Translations under genes and position numbers: made by a program
Shown: in pieces, positions 34,300 to 45,124 of the stretch
Layout of the letters: the number at the start of each line of letters is the position of its first letter
Position numbering within the stretch: the stretch's first letter is position 1
The notes under the pieces: model-generated
What the model was told of the DNA's origin: nothing
Databases searched by the model: none
What the model saw: the letters and a program-made list of their open reading frames with translations, nothing else
Origin: Entonaema liquescens
Taxonomy: Eukaryota > Ascomycota > Sordariomycetes > Xylariales > Xylariaceae
Assembly (NCBI GenBank): GCA_902805475.1
Contig: CADCSX010000006.1
Location: forward strand, 372,001-436,000
DNA: 64,000 nt
Direction: 5' to 3'

Positions 34300-37200
34300 G
34301 CAAATAATATCGTCTCTTTGGGGGTAGTGCAAGGGAATCTAGAACAGAAGTTTTGTGAGTTGAGTACCTGTCTATAATATGCAGTTAAAGGGGCATATTG
34401 ATAGAAGTCTTGTGGTGTACCCTCCACCTGGTCAAGTAGAAAAGCCTTAAAACAGTTGGACCTCACCGGTGAACGCAAGATGATACTTCCTCATACACCG
34501 GTTTAGACTTCCCTTTGCCATTGCGTCATTATGAATCGTCATTCTTCTTTTGTGAGACGTGGATGCTGGGGCTTCAGCGAGCATAATGACAGGAACCCGA
34601 CCAAGCCTCAAAACAGGCCGCGGCTATGAACGCGTTCTTGGGCCGTCATTGGGTGGGCACGCGTCTATTCAATCTTCCTACGTTAACAAGGCTTAACCTG
34701 GCTGACCCCTGACTATCACAGAATATACCGAGATGAGGACTACGACTAGTACATAGCCCCAATTTCAATAGGATATCGTAAGTTCCACTCCAAGGATGCT
34801 GTACTCTCTGAGGATCATACTTGAGTGTTGTCTGTTGCCCCTGCCATAGGGCCGCTCCATAGCGACCATACCGAGTGCCCCCTTGTTCGCCAACGAGGTG
34901 AGGTGAATTCCCCTTGTTGCGGACTTGCCGTGTTGCTTATTGGTAGGTACACGCGGATAAACATCTCCTTGGGAGGCCGAGTGAGTTTCACCAGACCTCT
35001 GCAAGCGGCTGCTTGGCCCTAAGGGGGACGTTACTCTACGGGACCCGGCGAGATTCGTAATAAAATAAGATAGTGTAATAAGCACGAATATTCGTCAGTT
35101 ATCTGTTACTCTCGATGGTTGCTTTCATATATGAGTGTGTGATGAGTTAAATGACAGGTACTCGGGGTTGGGGTGAGTGGGAGCTCGGTGTGTTCTGCGC
35201 TCGAGTGCTAGCACACTGATTCGAATCAATAATTCTCCATGAAGGTGTACGGTGCTTAGGTGGCTGCTAGGTGCATTACAGGAAGGTCAGCGGGCTCCAC
35301 TAGGTTATGATAGACCGGCCAAAGCGTATCGCGACAGTGATGCCCCCCTGGAAGATACTGCCTATCGACTGTCACACTGCTTCCTTGTGGGATCATAAAA
35401 CTTAATACGGGAAGTAATGTGTGCCCGGTTTTATTGCACAAGAGACATGAGCTTGTCCTTGCTTGAGTGGCTTTGGCTTTCGGACAGCACGGAAATCGCA
35501 TGTTGTCCATGTCTACCTGGATACATGGACGGTTTGAACTTCCTTTTGTAGTATTCATATCGTGGCTTTTACTTGAAAGACGGCTAGTTTCACACCCAGG
35601 TTATACCACGTACCGATGGCCCCCTTGGTAAGTGGTGAATAGCATTTAAACTATTGCATTAAAGGTTTGTTACGACATCTCATCTTGAGGTATGCTAGGC
35701 AGGGAACTATTTCTATTACCTTAACAATACACCATTAGAGGTGAGTCTTCTTAGTATCTAAATGTAAAACATACCTAGCACTGCTTATAATGGGGGTCGG
35801 GAGTAACGTGTCATTCTACGTTTAAAGGAGTGAAGTGTTATGCATTTAGCTAAACACAGACACTAAATTTTAAGACCAGTGGCCACTTTCAAGGCTTGGA
35901 AGGATTACTTAGCCGTAAAGTTTTAATATTGCATAAGTATCTAAAACTCGACATAGTTGAAAAGGATCAGTTACATATTAGTGAAAGACGCCTAGGGGGA
36001 TGCTTTGTGGGATAGGTTGAGTACAATATTGAAGTCTCGTTGGAGAATATGGGTATAAGTGAAATGTCCGCACACGCAAGGGTCAGACTATGTATGGTAA
36101 ATATGGCCTGAGATTGAGGGTGCTCTATCATATATTCAAGGTTGTGCTTGTACGTGGTGGCTTGGTACCGTTGAAATGGTAGACTTTTAGCGTAAGAGGC
36201 TATATATGGCTTGATCCTTGGTTAAGTCTTTGTTGTTGAACTAATAGAGTTGTAATATCTGTCTTATTTTCTCGTCGGAATAACATTGATGTGTTTGCAA
36301 AGTGTATGTTCTACTAATATGCTGTTCCAGTGAATTTCAACTACAGTGGAATAGGTCGATCCTATACTATGATATACGTCATTGTAATGCCAGCAGTCCC
36401 GCTTAACCCAGATACATCCGACACTCCACTGTTTTATGATATCATGTTTAGTAACTAGTAGCGTGTTGCTTGTCTTTAAAGAGGAATAATTTCACTACTC
36501 AATCGGAGTTGAAGTGATATCTTCCCCTGGCGGTTCGCTTGGGTATTCCTCAGAAGCTAAGTTTAATGTTGTGTTAAATAGAAGCGATGGAATATCATGA
36601 TCGGTATTGGTGTCGAGTCCTTTTGGGCGACGAGGATGTCGTGGTAGGTATTATGAGGAGACTCAGGGTTCCCGGAATCGGCTCGAGGCGGATGCAATAT
36701 TCGGGACGGACCTAAACAAGACTGGGCGGTGAGTCTGGATTTTCTACGTGTCAAAATGGAATGATTAATACAATGAGAGATGTCGGCATACCTTAAGTAC
36801 CTGTCCCAGACGTCGTTAGGATTGAGTTGTTCACAATCTATACGGGGTCAAATACGAATGTCACTTAGATCCGAATAAGACGTGAAAAGCATTGGAGATA
36901 TTAAATGGAGTTGGACATAGCAAACAGTGACATACTACTAAGTTACTTAAGGAACTTAGGTAGGTATGGGAGAGGTCTGATGTGTTTTATTGATTGTTGT
37001 AGCATTGGGGCTATATTGGGCACGGCGTTAACCGGTATGATTATTTTGACCTTCAGTGCTTAGGCCATATGGGACAGGAATTCCTATGTATTGATTCGCT
37101 TACTTCCGACTCTTTGAACCGGGGGCTATATACTAAATACTATAGGTATGGCAGCAGCTCGCACAGATACGTGAAAGGGGAGTGGGGACTGGATATGCTG

Positions 37201-38200
37201 TCGCCCAAAAACAAACTACAGCACTCTGCGAGACACGTTTCCGATGAATCACGGCCACGCCTCAGAGATAATATGGGGAACCGCACGTCATTTATCCTAT
37301 CCATGTCAGAGCGCATATAATAGGATATATTGTCCTCGGAATCTAAGAAAGACACTTGGTCGTCTCTAATTATGATCGAATGGAGACTTTGATAGAAGAG
37401 ATCTCGATGAACGCACCATTCCCCCGGGGCCGAAGTTTGACGCGTGTCCGTTAAAGTAGGTATTTACCTGTCCATTGCTAAATGGAGATTATTTTTCTGC
37501 AGGGCTGAGTATTTGTTGGCGAATTATTGGAAAGATGATGGTCTGAGCTTTTCCTGACAGGTAATTTCAACTTTAGCTTTTGTTCTTCTCTTGTGGTTTT
37601 CGCGTGGCGACAGGGATAATGAAACGACACCATCGCGAAAAGTGAGGCGGGAGAAATGAGACTGAGATCGTGATAAGTTTGGTTGGCCTCTACAATAACG
37701 AAAACGCATATTTCGTGTTCGCCTTGAGTTAACCCGAATGAATCAAGTTTGGTGCTTTTAATTGATAGTTTCGGGGGAGCTGTGCCGTCGACACCAGCGC
37801 CTGAATAAGGGGGGGATGGGGTCAGTTTGCATCAATTTGCGAATCTACCTAAACTATGGCGGACTAATTATTAACACACCCTTAGGTATTTAATAGGGCT
37901 GTTTATCGACCGAAAAGACCTATCCGGCGAAGCGTAGCAAATATGGTACATTCTTCCAATGGTAAAGTTTATAACCAATGCAAAATCCAAGCCTGAATTG
38001 TTTCTTGTGAACACACAATCTGGATATGTACGTGGGCATATAGGAGGTATACGTCCCCCCTATATCTGGAGCTGTCCAGACAACCTTCCACAGACCGCTG
38101 AGTCGTTTTTAACTACTGAATCGTTTGACCGTGGAGCCACATAATGTGACTACGTAGCTTTCAGATATAATGGCAATGCCAGTTTTAATAGCCAAGCCAT
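34300..38200. other. Gene-free stretch, 3.9 kb
   Basis: The longest ordinary stretch without a recognisable gene. Open frames are short; a 100-codon frame at 35558-35256 (minus) with several Cys residues has no family resemblance and no signal peptide, so I do not call it. No repeats or transposon ends found. Confidence 0.45.
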
Positions 38201-39190
38201 TTAGGGTGTTTGAAAGAAAGTTCTGCGAATCCAGGCCAGCCTGGTATGCTTCGCCATCATCGCAAAGGGTGCCTTAGGAACTATTCTTTCGTATCCGTGA
38301 GGACCACCGGGCCACACATGGAGCTCTGCTTGGACTCCGCCTTCCCATAGTTTGGAGGCAAAGGCCACAATTTCATCCCGGAAAGGTTCAGCCGAAGCAC
38401 AATCAAGGTATGTTGGCGGTAACCCTGAGAGATCCTGTCCTCGAGCGGGCGCTTCATATTCAGTGACAGAGTCGCCCCCAACGCGCTCTCCGAGGAGGCA
38501 GCGCCAGGCAAACCTGTTTAGGGTCGAATTGTAAAATGGGCCAGTGGAGAACTGTTGAGACGAAACCTTCTCGTTCCTATCGTCGAGCATGGGACATTCG
38601 AGGACAAGGCCACACAGCTTCGGGCCGCCTTTATCACGTGCCATCAATGCTGTTGCCGCTGCTAAACCGCCCCCAGCTGATGTGCCGTAGAGCAGCAGGC
38701 GGTCAGGGTCGATGCCTAGTTCCGAGAGGTGCTTACCAGCCCAGAGTAGCGCAGCGTAGCAGTCCTCTGCAGGCTGCGTACCGGTATTCTCTGGCGCACG
38801 TCCGTACTCCACACTGATGGCGATGGCATTGAACTCCCTTGCCCATACGACACTGGTATCCAATCCCGCGAAGCGATCTGCTGCAACTAAGGCGCCACCG
38901 TGTATGTAGAAAATACATGGATGCTGATCATCCGTTATCACTGCTGGTCGTACAACTGAGACCGTTAGATCCCTTCGAGGCCCAGGGATTGTGACGTCCT
39001 CGAGTTTGACACTCTTGTCGGTAAGCAGAGCGTTCGTGAGGGGTTGGATTCTTGCTGCCGTATCCTTCCTAAGTTTCTCAACCTCATACCTTTCAGGAGT
39101 ACTACCTAGAGCTTTGAATATCGCGTCTATCTCGGCGTCATAAGGTGGTCTTGGCAAGCGGTCAGCTGGCCCCGCCAAAACCTTACGCAT
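38201..39190 (-). CDS. Alpha/beta-hydrolase, hormone-sensitive-lipase type
   Basis: Carboxylesterase/lipase of the alpha/beta-hydrolase fold-3 family, 329 residues, one exon. The oxyanion motif is FYIHGGALVAADRF (His-Gly-Gly at about 97-99), and the nucleophile elbow is YGTSAGGG with Ser at about 171 (the family usually has GDSAGG; here Thr replaces Asp). VEYGRAPENTGTQPAEDCYA corresponds to the family's D/EYRLAPE block. The acid is probably the Asp in EPFRDEI (about 272) and the base His in GGPHGYE (about 298). No signal peptide, so cytoplasmic. Substrate unknown: such enzymes cleave esters, lactones or acylated secondary metabolites. Confidence 0.92.
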   Translation of the reverse strand: MRKVLAGPADRLPRPPYDAEIDAIFKALGSTPERYEVEKLRKDTAARIQPLTNALLTDKSVKLEDVTIPGPRRDLTVSVVRPAVITDDQHPCIFYIHGGALVAADRFAGLDTSVVWAREFNAIAISVEYGRAPENTGTQPAEDCYAALLWAGKHLSELGIDPDRLLLYGTSAGGGLAAATALMARDKGGPKLCGLVLECPMLDDRNEKVSSQQFSTGPFYNSTLNRFAWRCLLGERVGGDSVTEYEAPARGQDLSGLPPTYLDCASAEPFRDEIVAFASKLWEGGVQAELHVWPGGPHGYERIVPKAPFAMMAKHTRLAWIRRTFFQTP

Positions 39191-40260
39191 TCTGAGTGAA
39201 GCTGTGCTTTGTGTAGATAGTCCAACAAGTCCGGAGGGGCGTAGAGTAGCGGGCTTTCGTGTCGAGTTGTGAGGCCCTTGAGAGTTTGGGTGCTACGCGC
39301 CCCAAGAAGTTGCCAGTCGAGGAGAGGGTTGACATTTATATCGGAGCACTACAGGTACAGGGGCTAGTCGATGGCGACAAAGCTAACCTAGCGTGTCCAT
39401 TGCAAGGGATGGAACTAGCTGGAGATACCTTAACCAATCGCATGAAGCAAAGCCAGGGAAAATTTCCGGTAGTCGGTGAGGGTCAAAGAGAAGGAGTCTT
39501 TGGAGATCGATTCCACAAATACGGTCCTTGGGGAACCGGCCAAGCGGATAGCGAAATAATTCGCATATCTCGAACCAGCTTAACATACGGTTAAGTTCAA
39601 ATATATCTTCTAATCGCAACCAAGTAGAAATTAAGACATAAATAAATTGGCGTTTCAGTTAAGTAAAGCCATTATTTCGGTAATTTTCTTGATGGTCTAT
39701 TCTGTAGTTTGAAACCGCGGTTGTCAGTAAGATTTTATGTAAGTGTTAATGCATTCCTTTTTATCACTTGCTTAACGGCCATCTCCTATCTGCTCTCCAA
39801 AACGACTCGTCATTTGCATAGTGACTGGTCGGAATTTGCGTGTAAGTGATAAAGATGGCGACAGGATGTGGCCGACAGCGGGAATATGCATAGAAAGGGG
39901 AGCGATTCTGTCTATGGAAATCCCGTGACAAGACTTATATGCATGCTGCATGCAAGCTGCAATCATCCATGAGCTAATGCTGTCATTTCGAAGCTATTTT
40001 ATAGAATAGAAGCTGGAAGAAGAAACCCAGAGCCATGGGATTCAAGGGATATGCGCACCTAAGCGGAGTGCATTAAAACATATATTTGCGTTTATGAGGT
40101 ATAGATAACCTCCTCTATATCGGGGAGGGGTCGAGAATGAAGAAGGATTTTTCAGACTTGTCATATTTCTGATAAAAAGTAAAACAGATCTGGTCCAATC
40201 TGCTCACCGATCGTAGCACATCCCCCATTCCGTCCCCAGACGCCACTGCACACCATTACA
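39191..40260. other. Intergenic, 1.1 kb
   Basis: Divergent upstream regions of the hydrolase and the YwbE-domain gene. A 111-codon frame at 39259-39594 has no recognisable motif and lies where the hydrolase promoter should be. Nothing else seen. Confidence 0.45.
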
Positions 40261-40866
40261 ATGACGAACCGTGGAGTCCCGAAGACGACCGAGGTTGTTC
40301 AAGGTGCGCTGGTGAATATTGTTCTAAAAGCCGATCAGCGCACGGGCCGCCAAGTAACCGGAGCTGTGCGTGATGTTTTAACACGAGGCGACCACCATCG
40401 CGGTATCAAAGTGCGACTTACGGATGGTCGTATCGGTCGGGTCCAAAGTATGGCCACTGCTTCATCGTTATCAAATGCTACCTCGGATGATGTAGCATCA
40501 AAGGGCACCTCGACGGCAGCCACAGGTGAGCCAGTCGATTCGGTAGATGGGACTAGTTCACAGCCGCGTGCGCGTCGCCCGCGTTATCGAGACGCGAGGC
40601 TGGAAGAGCCGCTTGAAGTTCCAGCTGAGCAGGCTGACCTAAGCGCATATATTGTGCCTTCAAGACGCAAAGGCAAGAACAAAAATGGTCCCAAGCAGAC
40701 TGACCAGCCAGACGGGTCGGCCCGGGGTGATCAGTCCATAAGGAGTAATATGGTGGCAAATTCTATCACGGATGTAACATCGGCCATGGTGACATGCCCA
40801 GTCTGTGGCGCATTCGAAGGAGACGAGACAGCTGTGGCTCATCACGTCTCGGAACATTTTGAATAA
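40261..40866 (+). CDS. YwbE-domain protein with C-terminal zinc finger
   Basis: 201 residues, one exon. Residues about 12-62 match the small YwbE/DUF2196 beta domain (VQGALVNIVLKADQRTGRQV, GAVRDVLTRGDHHRGIKVRL, DGRIGRVQ), a fold widespread in bacteria and fungi with no settled function, possibly nucleic-acid binding. The middle is disordered (RARRPRYRDARLEEPL, a Lys-rich stretch KGKNKNGPK). The C-terminus CPVCGAFEGDETAVAHHVSE, followed by HFE, is a C2H2-like zinc finger of the UBZ kind, which would suggest ubiquitin binding. Start chosen at the first ATG because the domain begins soon after. A conserved hypothetical; the role is not known to me. Confidence 0.85.
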   Translation: MTNRGVPKTTEVVQGALVNIVLKADQRTGRQVTGAVRDVLTRGDHHRGIKVRLTDGRIGRVQSMATASSLSNATSDDVASKGTSTAATGEPVDSVDGTSSQPRARRPRYRDARLEEPLEVPAEQADLSAYIVPSRRKGKNKNGPKQTDQPDGSARGDQSIRSNMVANSITDVTSAMVTCPVCGAFEGDETAVAHHVSEHFE

Positions 40867-41061
40867 GAGAGCATAGCATGTCTTAATGAGTCGACGATTA
40901 TACGAAGCTAAACACCGATTGGGGGAAAAGAGATCTTACAACTCCGCCTGGAATATAGCTGGATGATCTAAGAAATATGCTGCAAATAGCGGAGATTACC
41001 TCTACACAACTCCCAGGACCTATCTGCTCTTCCGCAATCGGTGTTCTACTTAACTACCAGT

Positions 41062-41238
41062 TCACAGCATAGCTGTAAGCATCCGGCCCGCAATGACGAA
41101 AATGACCATTAAGCGGGCAATACGTTTAAATAAATCGCCTCTGGTAGTGGTGACCTCAAGGTCATTGGTCATCTCCACCGATGAGGGAGATGCCATCAGG
41201 GTGTCCAACACGCCATCAAGGTTCTCTAACCCGTCCTC
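41062..41238 (-). other. Short open reading region with membrane-like C-terminus
   Basis: A 58-codon open region between two in-frame stops, reading NLDGVLDTLMASPSSVEMTN, later RGDLFKRIARLMVIFVIAGR and MLTAML. The basic-then-hydrophobic ending resembles a tail anchor. It has an ATG (MASPSS...) giving 44 residues, but no upstream exon was found. Possibly the last exon of a lost or unrecognised gene. Weak call. Confidence 0.25.
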
Positions 41239-41307
41239 TTATAGCTGCCAGTCAACCTAAGGGGTATTCTACTATCGTATACCAAATCGATAAAATCTAG
41301 GATCAAT

Positions 41308-43108
41308 ATGGCTACCAGCGAGACAAGTGATATTCGGGTCCACGACGTCGTGATCGTCGGCGCGGGACCCTGCGGCCTTGCCGTTGCGGCACGATTGTCC
41401 GAACGAATGCCAGCGGCCAATTTCTCAGATGACGAACATCAAAGATACCACTGGATACGAAAACACAGAAATCAAGCCAGCATTAAAAACTACAAGACAG
41501 GGTCTGAGATGCGTCCGAAGTCATCTGCCGCTCCGCCGGGTGGTGCAGACTTAGACCTTCTGGTACTCGATGCTACAGACAATTGTTGGATGGCACGATG
41601 GGATACTTTATTCAAGACCTTCGATATCTCCCACCTTCGAAGTCCCATGTTTTTCCATGTTGATCCCGCCGAACGAGACGGCCTACTAGCTTTCACATAT
41701 AGAAATGATAGGGGCAAGGAGTTAACAGAGCTTCGAGGCTGTGTTGGGAAAGAATTGAGTAAGCACCAAAGAAAGAAGAGAGAAAGAGCGGGAAGAATGT
41801 AAGTTTATTGTTCAGTTCTCAATATGAATAGGTGCTTACGTACGGAAGACCGCGGACAGAGCCCACTGTTGACGAGCGTGATCGAAACGACTATTTCGTT
41901 CCTTCGACGCCGCTTTTCGCTTCGCATTGCGGATGCATAATGGACCGTTATGGATTACGTGGCAATGTCGTAAGCCATGAAAAGGCGGAAGACATCCGAT
42001 ATGACTACCTCGAAGACGTTTCCGAAGTCGACAAGGTCTTTACAGTCCGCACAAACAGGGGCGTTCATTACGCAAAGACCGTGGTATTAGCCGTGGGCGG
42101 TAATCCACCTCAGATGCCCGACAATCTCACAGAGGGGATGGAGGGGGCAACCCACGCCATGCATATTAAGGAATTCCCATCTCCTCATGTCAAAGAGAGG
42201 ATTAGAAACAAGTCACAATCTAACGTCGTGATTGTCGGAGGAGGATTGACCTCGGCCCAATTAGCTGATTTGGCTATCCGTCGCGGGGTCACCAAGGTAT
42301 GGTTGTTAATGCGAGGGCCCCTGAAAGTCAAACCTTTCGACGTAGGACTTGAATGGGTAGGTAAGTTCCGAAACTTCGAGCAGGCTGCCTTCTGGACTTC
42401 CGACTCTACTGAAGAGAGATGGGAGAAGATAATGAATGCTAGAAACGGAGGTAGTATCACGCCACCGTACAAAAAGGTCCTTGAGCGGCATATCTCTACT
42501 GGTCGGCTATGCTTGCTACAACACACCACGATCAAGAATAAGAGCTGGGACCCTTGCTCCAAGACTTGGACAATGTCACTATCGGACGAGAGTCAAACAC
42601 TTCCTCAGATCGACCACATATACTTTGCAACTGGTGTTCAAACCAATTTTGAGTGTCTTCCCTTTTGAAGTCGATGTGCTCCGACTATCCTATTGAAAGC
42701 TGTGGCGGTTTCCCTTGCATCACGGAAAACATGGCGGTAAGTTTGCTCCTGACTTGTTTGCCCCTGAACGCCTCCTGAATGCCTCCCCCGCAGCCCTGAT
42801 GGCCGTTTTAACTGCTTCCTAGCCTTGAAACACAGCTTCTATTTCGGTCATTACACAGCTAATTAAATGTATTGCAGTGGAGAGACGACGTCCCCTTATT
42901 CATAGCCGGCAGACTTGCCGCATTGCAACTCGGACCCGGCGCACCGAACCTCATTGGTGCCAGGATTGGAGCTGAGAGGATCGCTTGGTCAATCCAAGAC
43001 ACTCTAGGGGACAGAGAATCGGGGGACGGTATCGACTCTGGTAAGCGTGAATTTGATTACCTTACTGGCCGAGGTAGTCGTTATGACGCCTTAAGCGAAG
43101 AATCGTAG
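41308..43108 (+). CDS. FAD/NAD(P)-binding monooxygenase-like enzyme (one frameshift)
   Basis: Flavoprotein resembling N-hydroxylating monooxygenases. Exons 41308-41798, 41849-42736 and 42878-43108 give about 536 residues when corrected. The N-terminal Rossmann motif VVIVGAGPCGLAVAARLSE binds FAD; a second dinucleotide motif VVIVGGGLTSAQLADLA is in the middle. Also seen: ISHLRSPMFFHVDP, GCVGKELSKHQRKKR, DERDRNDYFVPSTPLF, IYFATGVQTNFE and the C-terminal PNLIGARIGAERIAW. The 41799-41848 intron (donor GTAAGT, branch CTTAC) is inferred from phase. At 42663-42666 (TTTT) one more T is needed to go from ...FECLPF to LKSMCSDYPIESCGGFPC; without it the protein stops and loses its last 105 or so residues. 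The substrate is unknown, and no siderophore or other cluster genes flank it. Confidence 0.82.
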
Positions 43109-43785
43109 ACGTCGCATTAAAGACTGGTTTCTTCAGGAGTCTTGGCTTTTATGCTACACTAGTATCTTTGCGATGCGAATAGTTCGCATTAGCTATGTAC
43201 ATATCATCACGCAGAATACAGTTTCAAGTCAGCATACCGTAAGAAGATAGTTATTTTTGTATATACATATCCCCGAAACTGTGACATACCTATCTTGACC
43301 ACGAGTGCTTAACTGCTCATTCGGGCTAATTAACTCCAGTTCGACTACTATCTCTCTTGAGCGTAACGAGTTCCTGCATAGCCTCTAGTACCCACCCCCC
43401 TCTATGGAGAAATGGTGTAAGCATGGCTAATTCCGATATCTCAGTATAATTAACTTATTAACTATTGTAACCAGATATGCCCCTATTAAGAAAGACCCAT
43501 CGCGACTAGTTGGTACGTAGGGGGCATAGAATGCGTGTGGAAGGGGTCACGAGGAAATGTAGTCAAAATGCACACGATCATCACGATGCTCAGACAGTAA
43601 TTTTGACTTCAGAAATTTTGAAGTAGTAGGAAATTGATAAAATACAACTTGAAGTACGAATTACTCAAGGTCAAGTCCATATAATTAGGCCCTAGGGCCC
43701 GTACAAATACAGGATATCATCAAACTCTCAATTTGTTATACAAGCACCCTATTCACTCCCATCGAATCAGTAACTCAGCAGAGTT
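43109..43785. other. Intergenic, 0.7 kb
   Basis: Between the converging FAD enzyme and 80-residue protein genes. No gene seen. Confidence 0.5.
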
Positions 43786-44086
43786 TCAATGCTTCCCGGG
43801 AATCAACTTTTCGAAGGTCCTCTTGACTTTAGTAAGAGAGTTGCGTCTCCTCTATTTGATTGTCAGCATCTTTTAAGGCTTCGCGTGTTGTGAGCGACGA
43901 GAGACTTACCTCGGCCCGAGCAGCTCGCTCCTCAGCTCCATGTATCAAGTCATATTCGGCCTCTGCAGCTTCGTCTGTGATGCCTCGCTTCATAGCGGCT
44001 TCGTGCTCATGCTCTTCTTGTTCAGCATGATGTATCATGTCGTGCGCGCCAATGATGGCTTCGTCTGTTAATCCGTGGCCGTCCAT
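43786..44086 (-). CDS. Small acidic protein with two internal repeats
   Basis: 80 residues from two exons, 44086-43910 and 43851-43786. The 58-base intron is textbook (donor GTAAGT, branch GCTGAC, acceptor AAATAG) and phase 0. The first exon has two imperfect copies of a unit of about 25 residues: LTDEAIIGAHDMIHHAEQ..., then ITDEAAEAEYDLIHGAEE.... Both share TDEA, a D-(M/L)-I-H core and an A-E end, and should form amphipathic helices. The second exon is a basic tail (RRRNSLTKVKRTFEKLIPGK). No signal peptide or membrane segment. The splicing evidence and repeat make it a real gene; I know no function. A wrong reading that ignores the intron would give an 85-residue protein with a different tail. 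Confidence 0.7.
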
Positions 44087-45124
44087 GATTAATATTGCTC
44101 CTGATGTTGGTTGATAGTTGTTTTAATGTGTTCGCGTTTGGATGAATGCTCTTTGGAATGATTAATGTTGATAGAGAATAAAGCTAAGTGCTATTGCATT
44201 AGAAAGAGACTCTGGTATCTATATAATCGCGTTTGTTTCCTGGACAAGCCATCCATCTCATGATGTCTCGTGACGAATGACTTCATGTTTGATGTTAGCC
44301 GTGCGACGCTGCGCGAGCAAGACTAGCATCCCATTTACAACCTCGAGATCGATTCGCTCGAAAGTTCGAGTATTTGCTCATTGGCACGTCATATGCCGCT
44401 GATCTACCGTCGCTCATCTGGGGTAAATGCGGAGGAGCGCGGAGGAGGGTAAATCTCCAACTCGCCACCATCACCAACCGCAACGTTAGATCTACGAACA
44501 AATCGATCGCGGTGCTAGCTTAAACACTGGCCTGCATCATATGTAACATTTTTGAAACCCTAAGATTGACGATATGACGATGCTATCAATTTGAATAAGT
44601 TTAGCGGATGTCGCTGTCAGTCTTCACTCACGACTCCACAATCTTGGCGTTGAATCGAAAGTTCCGCCAGAACGTTCTAGCTCGGCAGATGGCTACCAGG
44701 GTATCTCCTGAGTCGATCAACCGTCACAGTAACCCTTCACAAGTGACCACTAACTTCTCCACTGTCACGCGGCACAATACTCTATACGTATATTTCTTTG
44801 TATTAGTTAAACCCCGAGAGACCGAGAGCTTTTACAAGCATTGGTTCAACCACGAATAGTGTATACCTGGCCCTGACCACACATATGTAAAAGGATAATG
44901 AGATGAATAGTTGAATAAGATAACCAATAGAACCTGGATATTGACATGTCTTAGAAAGCGATAGATCATCAGCCACGTGAAAATAACTCAAATCCACTAC
45001 AATAGTTGGCATCTTACCCTTATTTCGATTACTTGAATACAACAAACAATGCCGACAAGATGATACACTGAATTGGTATGGCGACCAACTAAACTGACTG
45101 ACTGATCAAGGATCAGTCTATATT
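44087..45124. other. Intergenic, 1 kb
   Basis: Divergent upstream regions of the small repeat protein and the Zn2Cys6 remnant. Only short random-looking frames. Confidence 0.5.

Noticed and set aside
35256..35558. 100-codon Cys-containing frame on the minus strand as a possible small effector
   Set aside because: No signal peptide, no cysteine spacing pattern, and nothing recognisable.
39259..39594. 111-codon frame upstream of the alpha/beta-hydrolase
   Set aside because: It overlaps the expected promoter region and has no motif or splice support.
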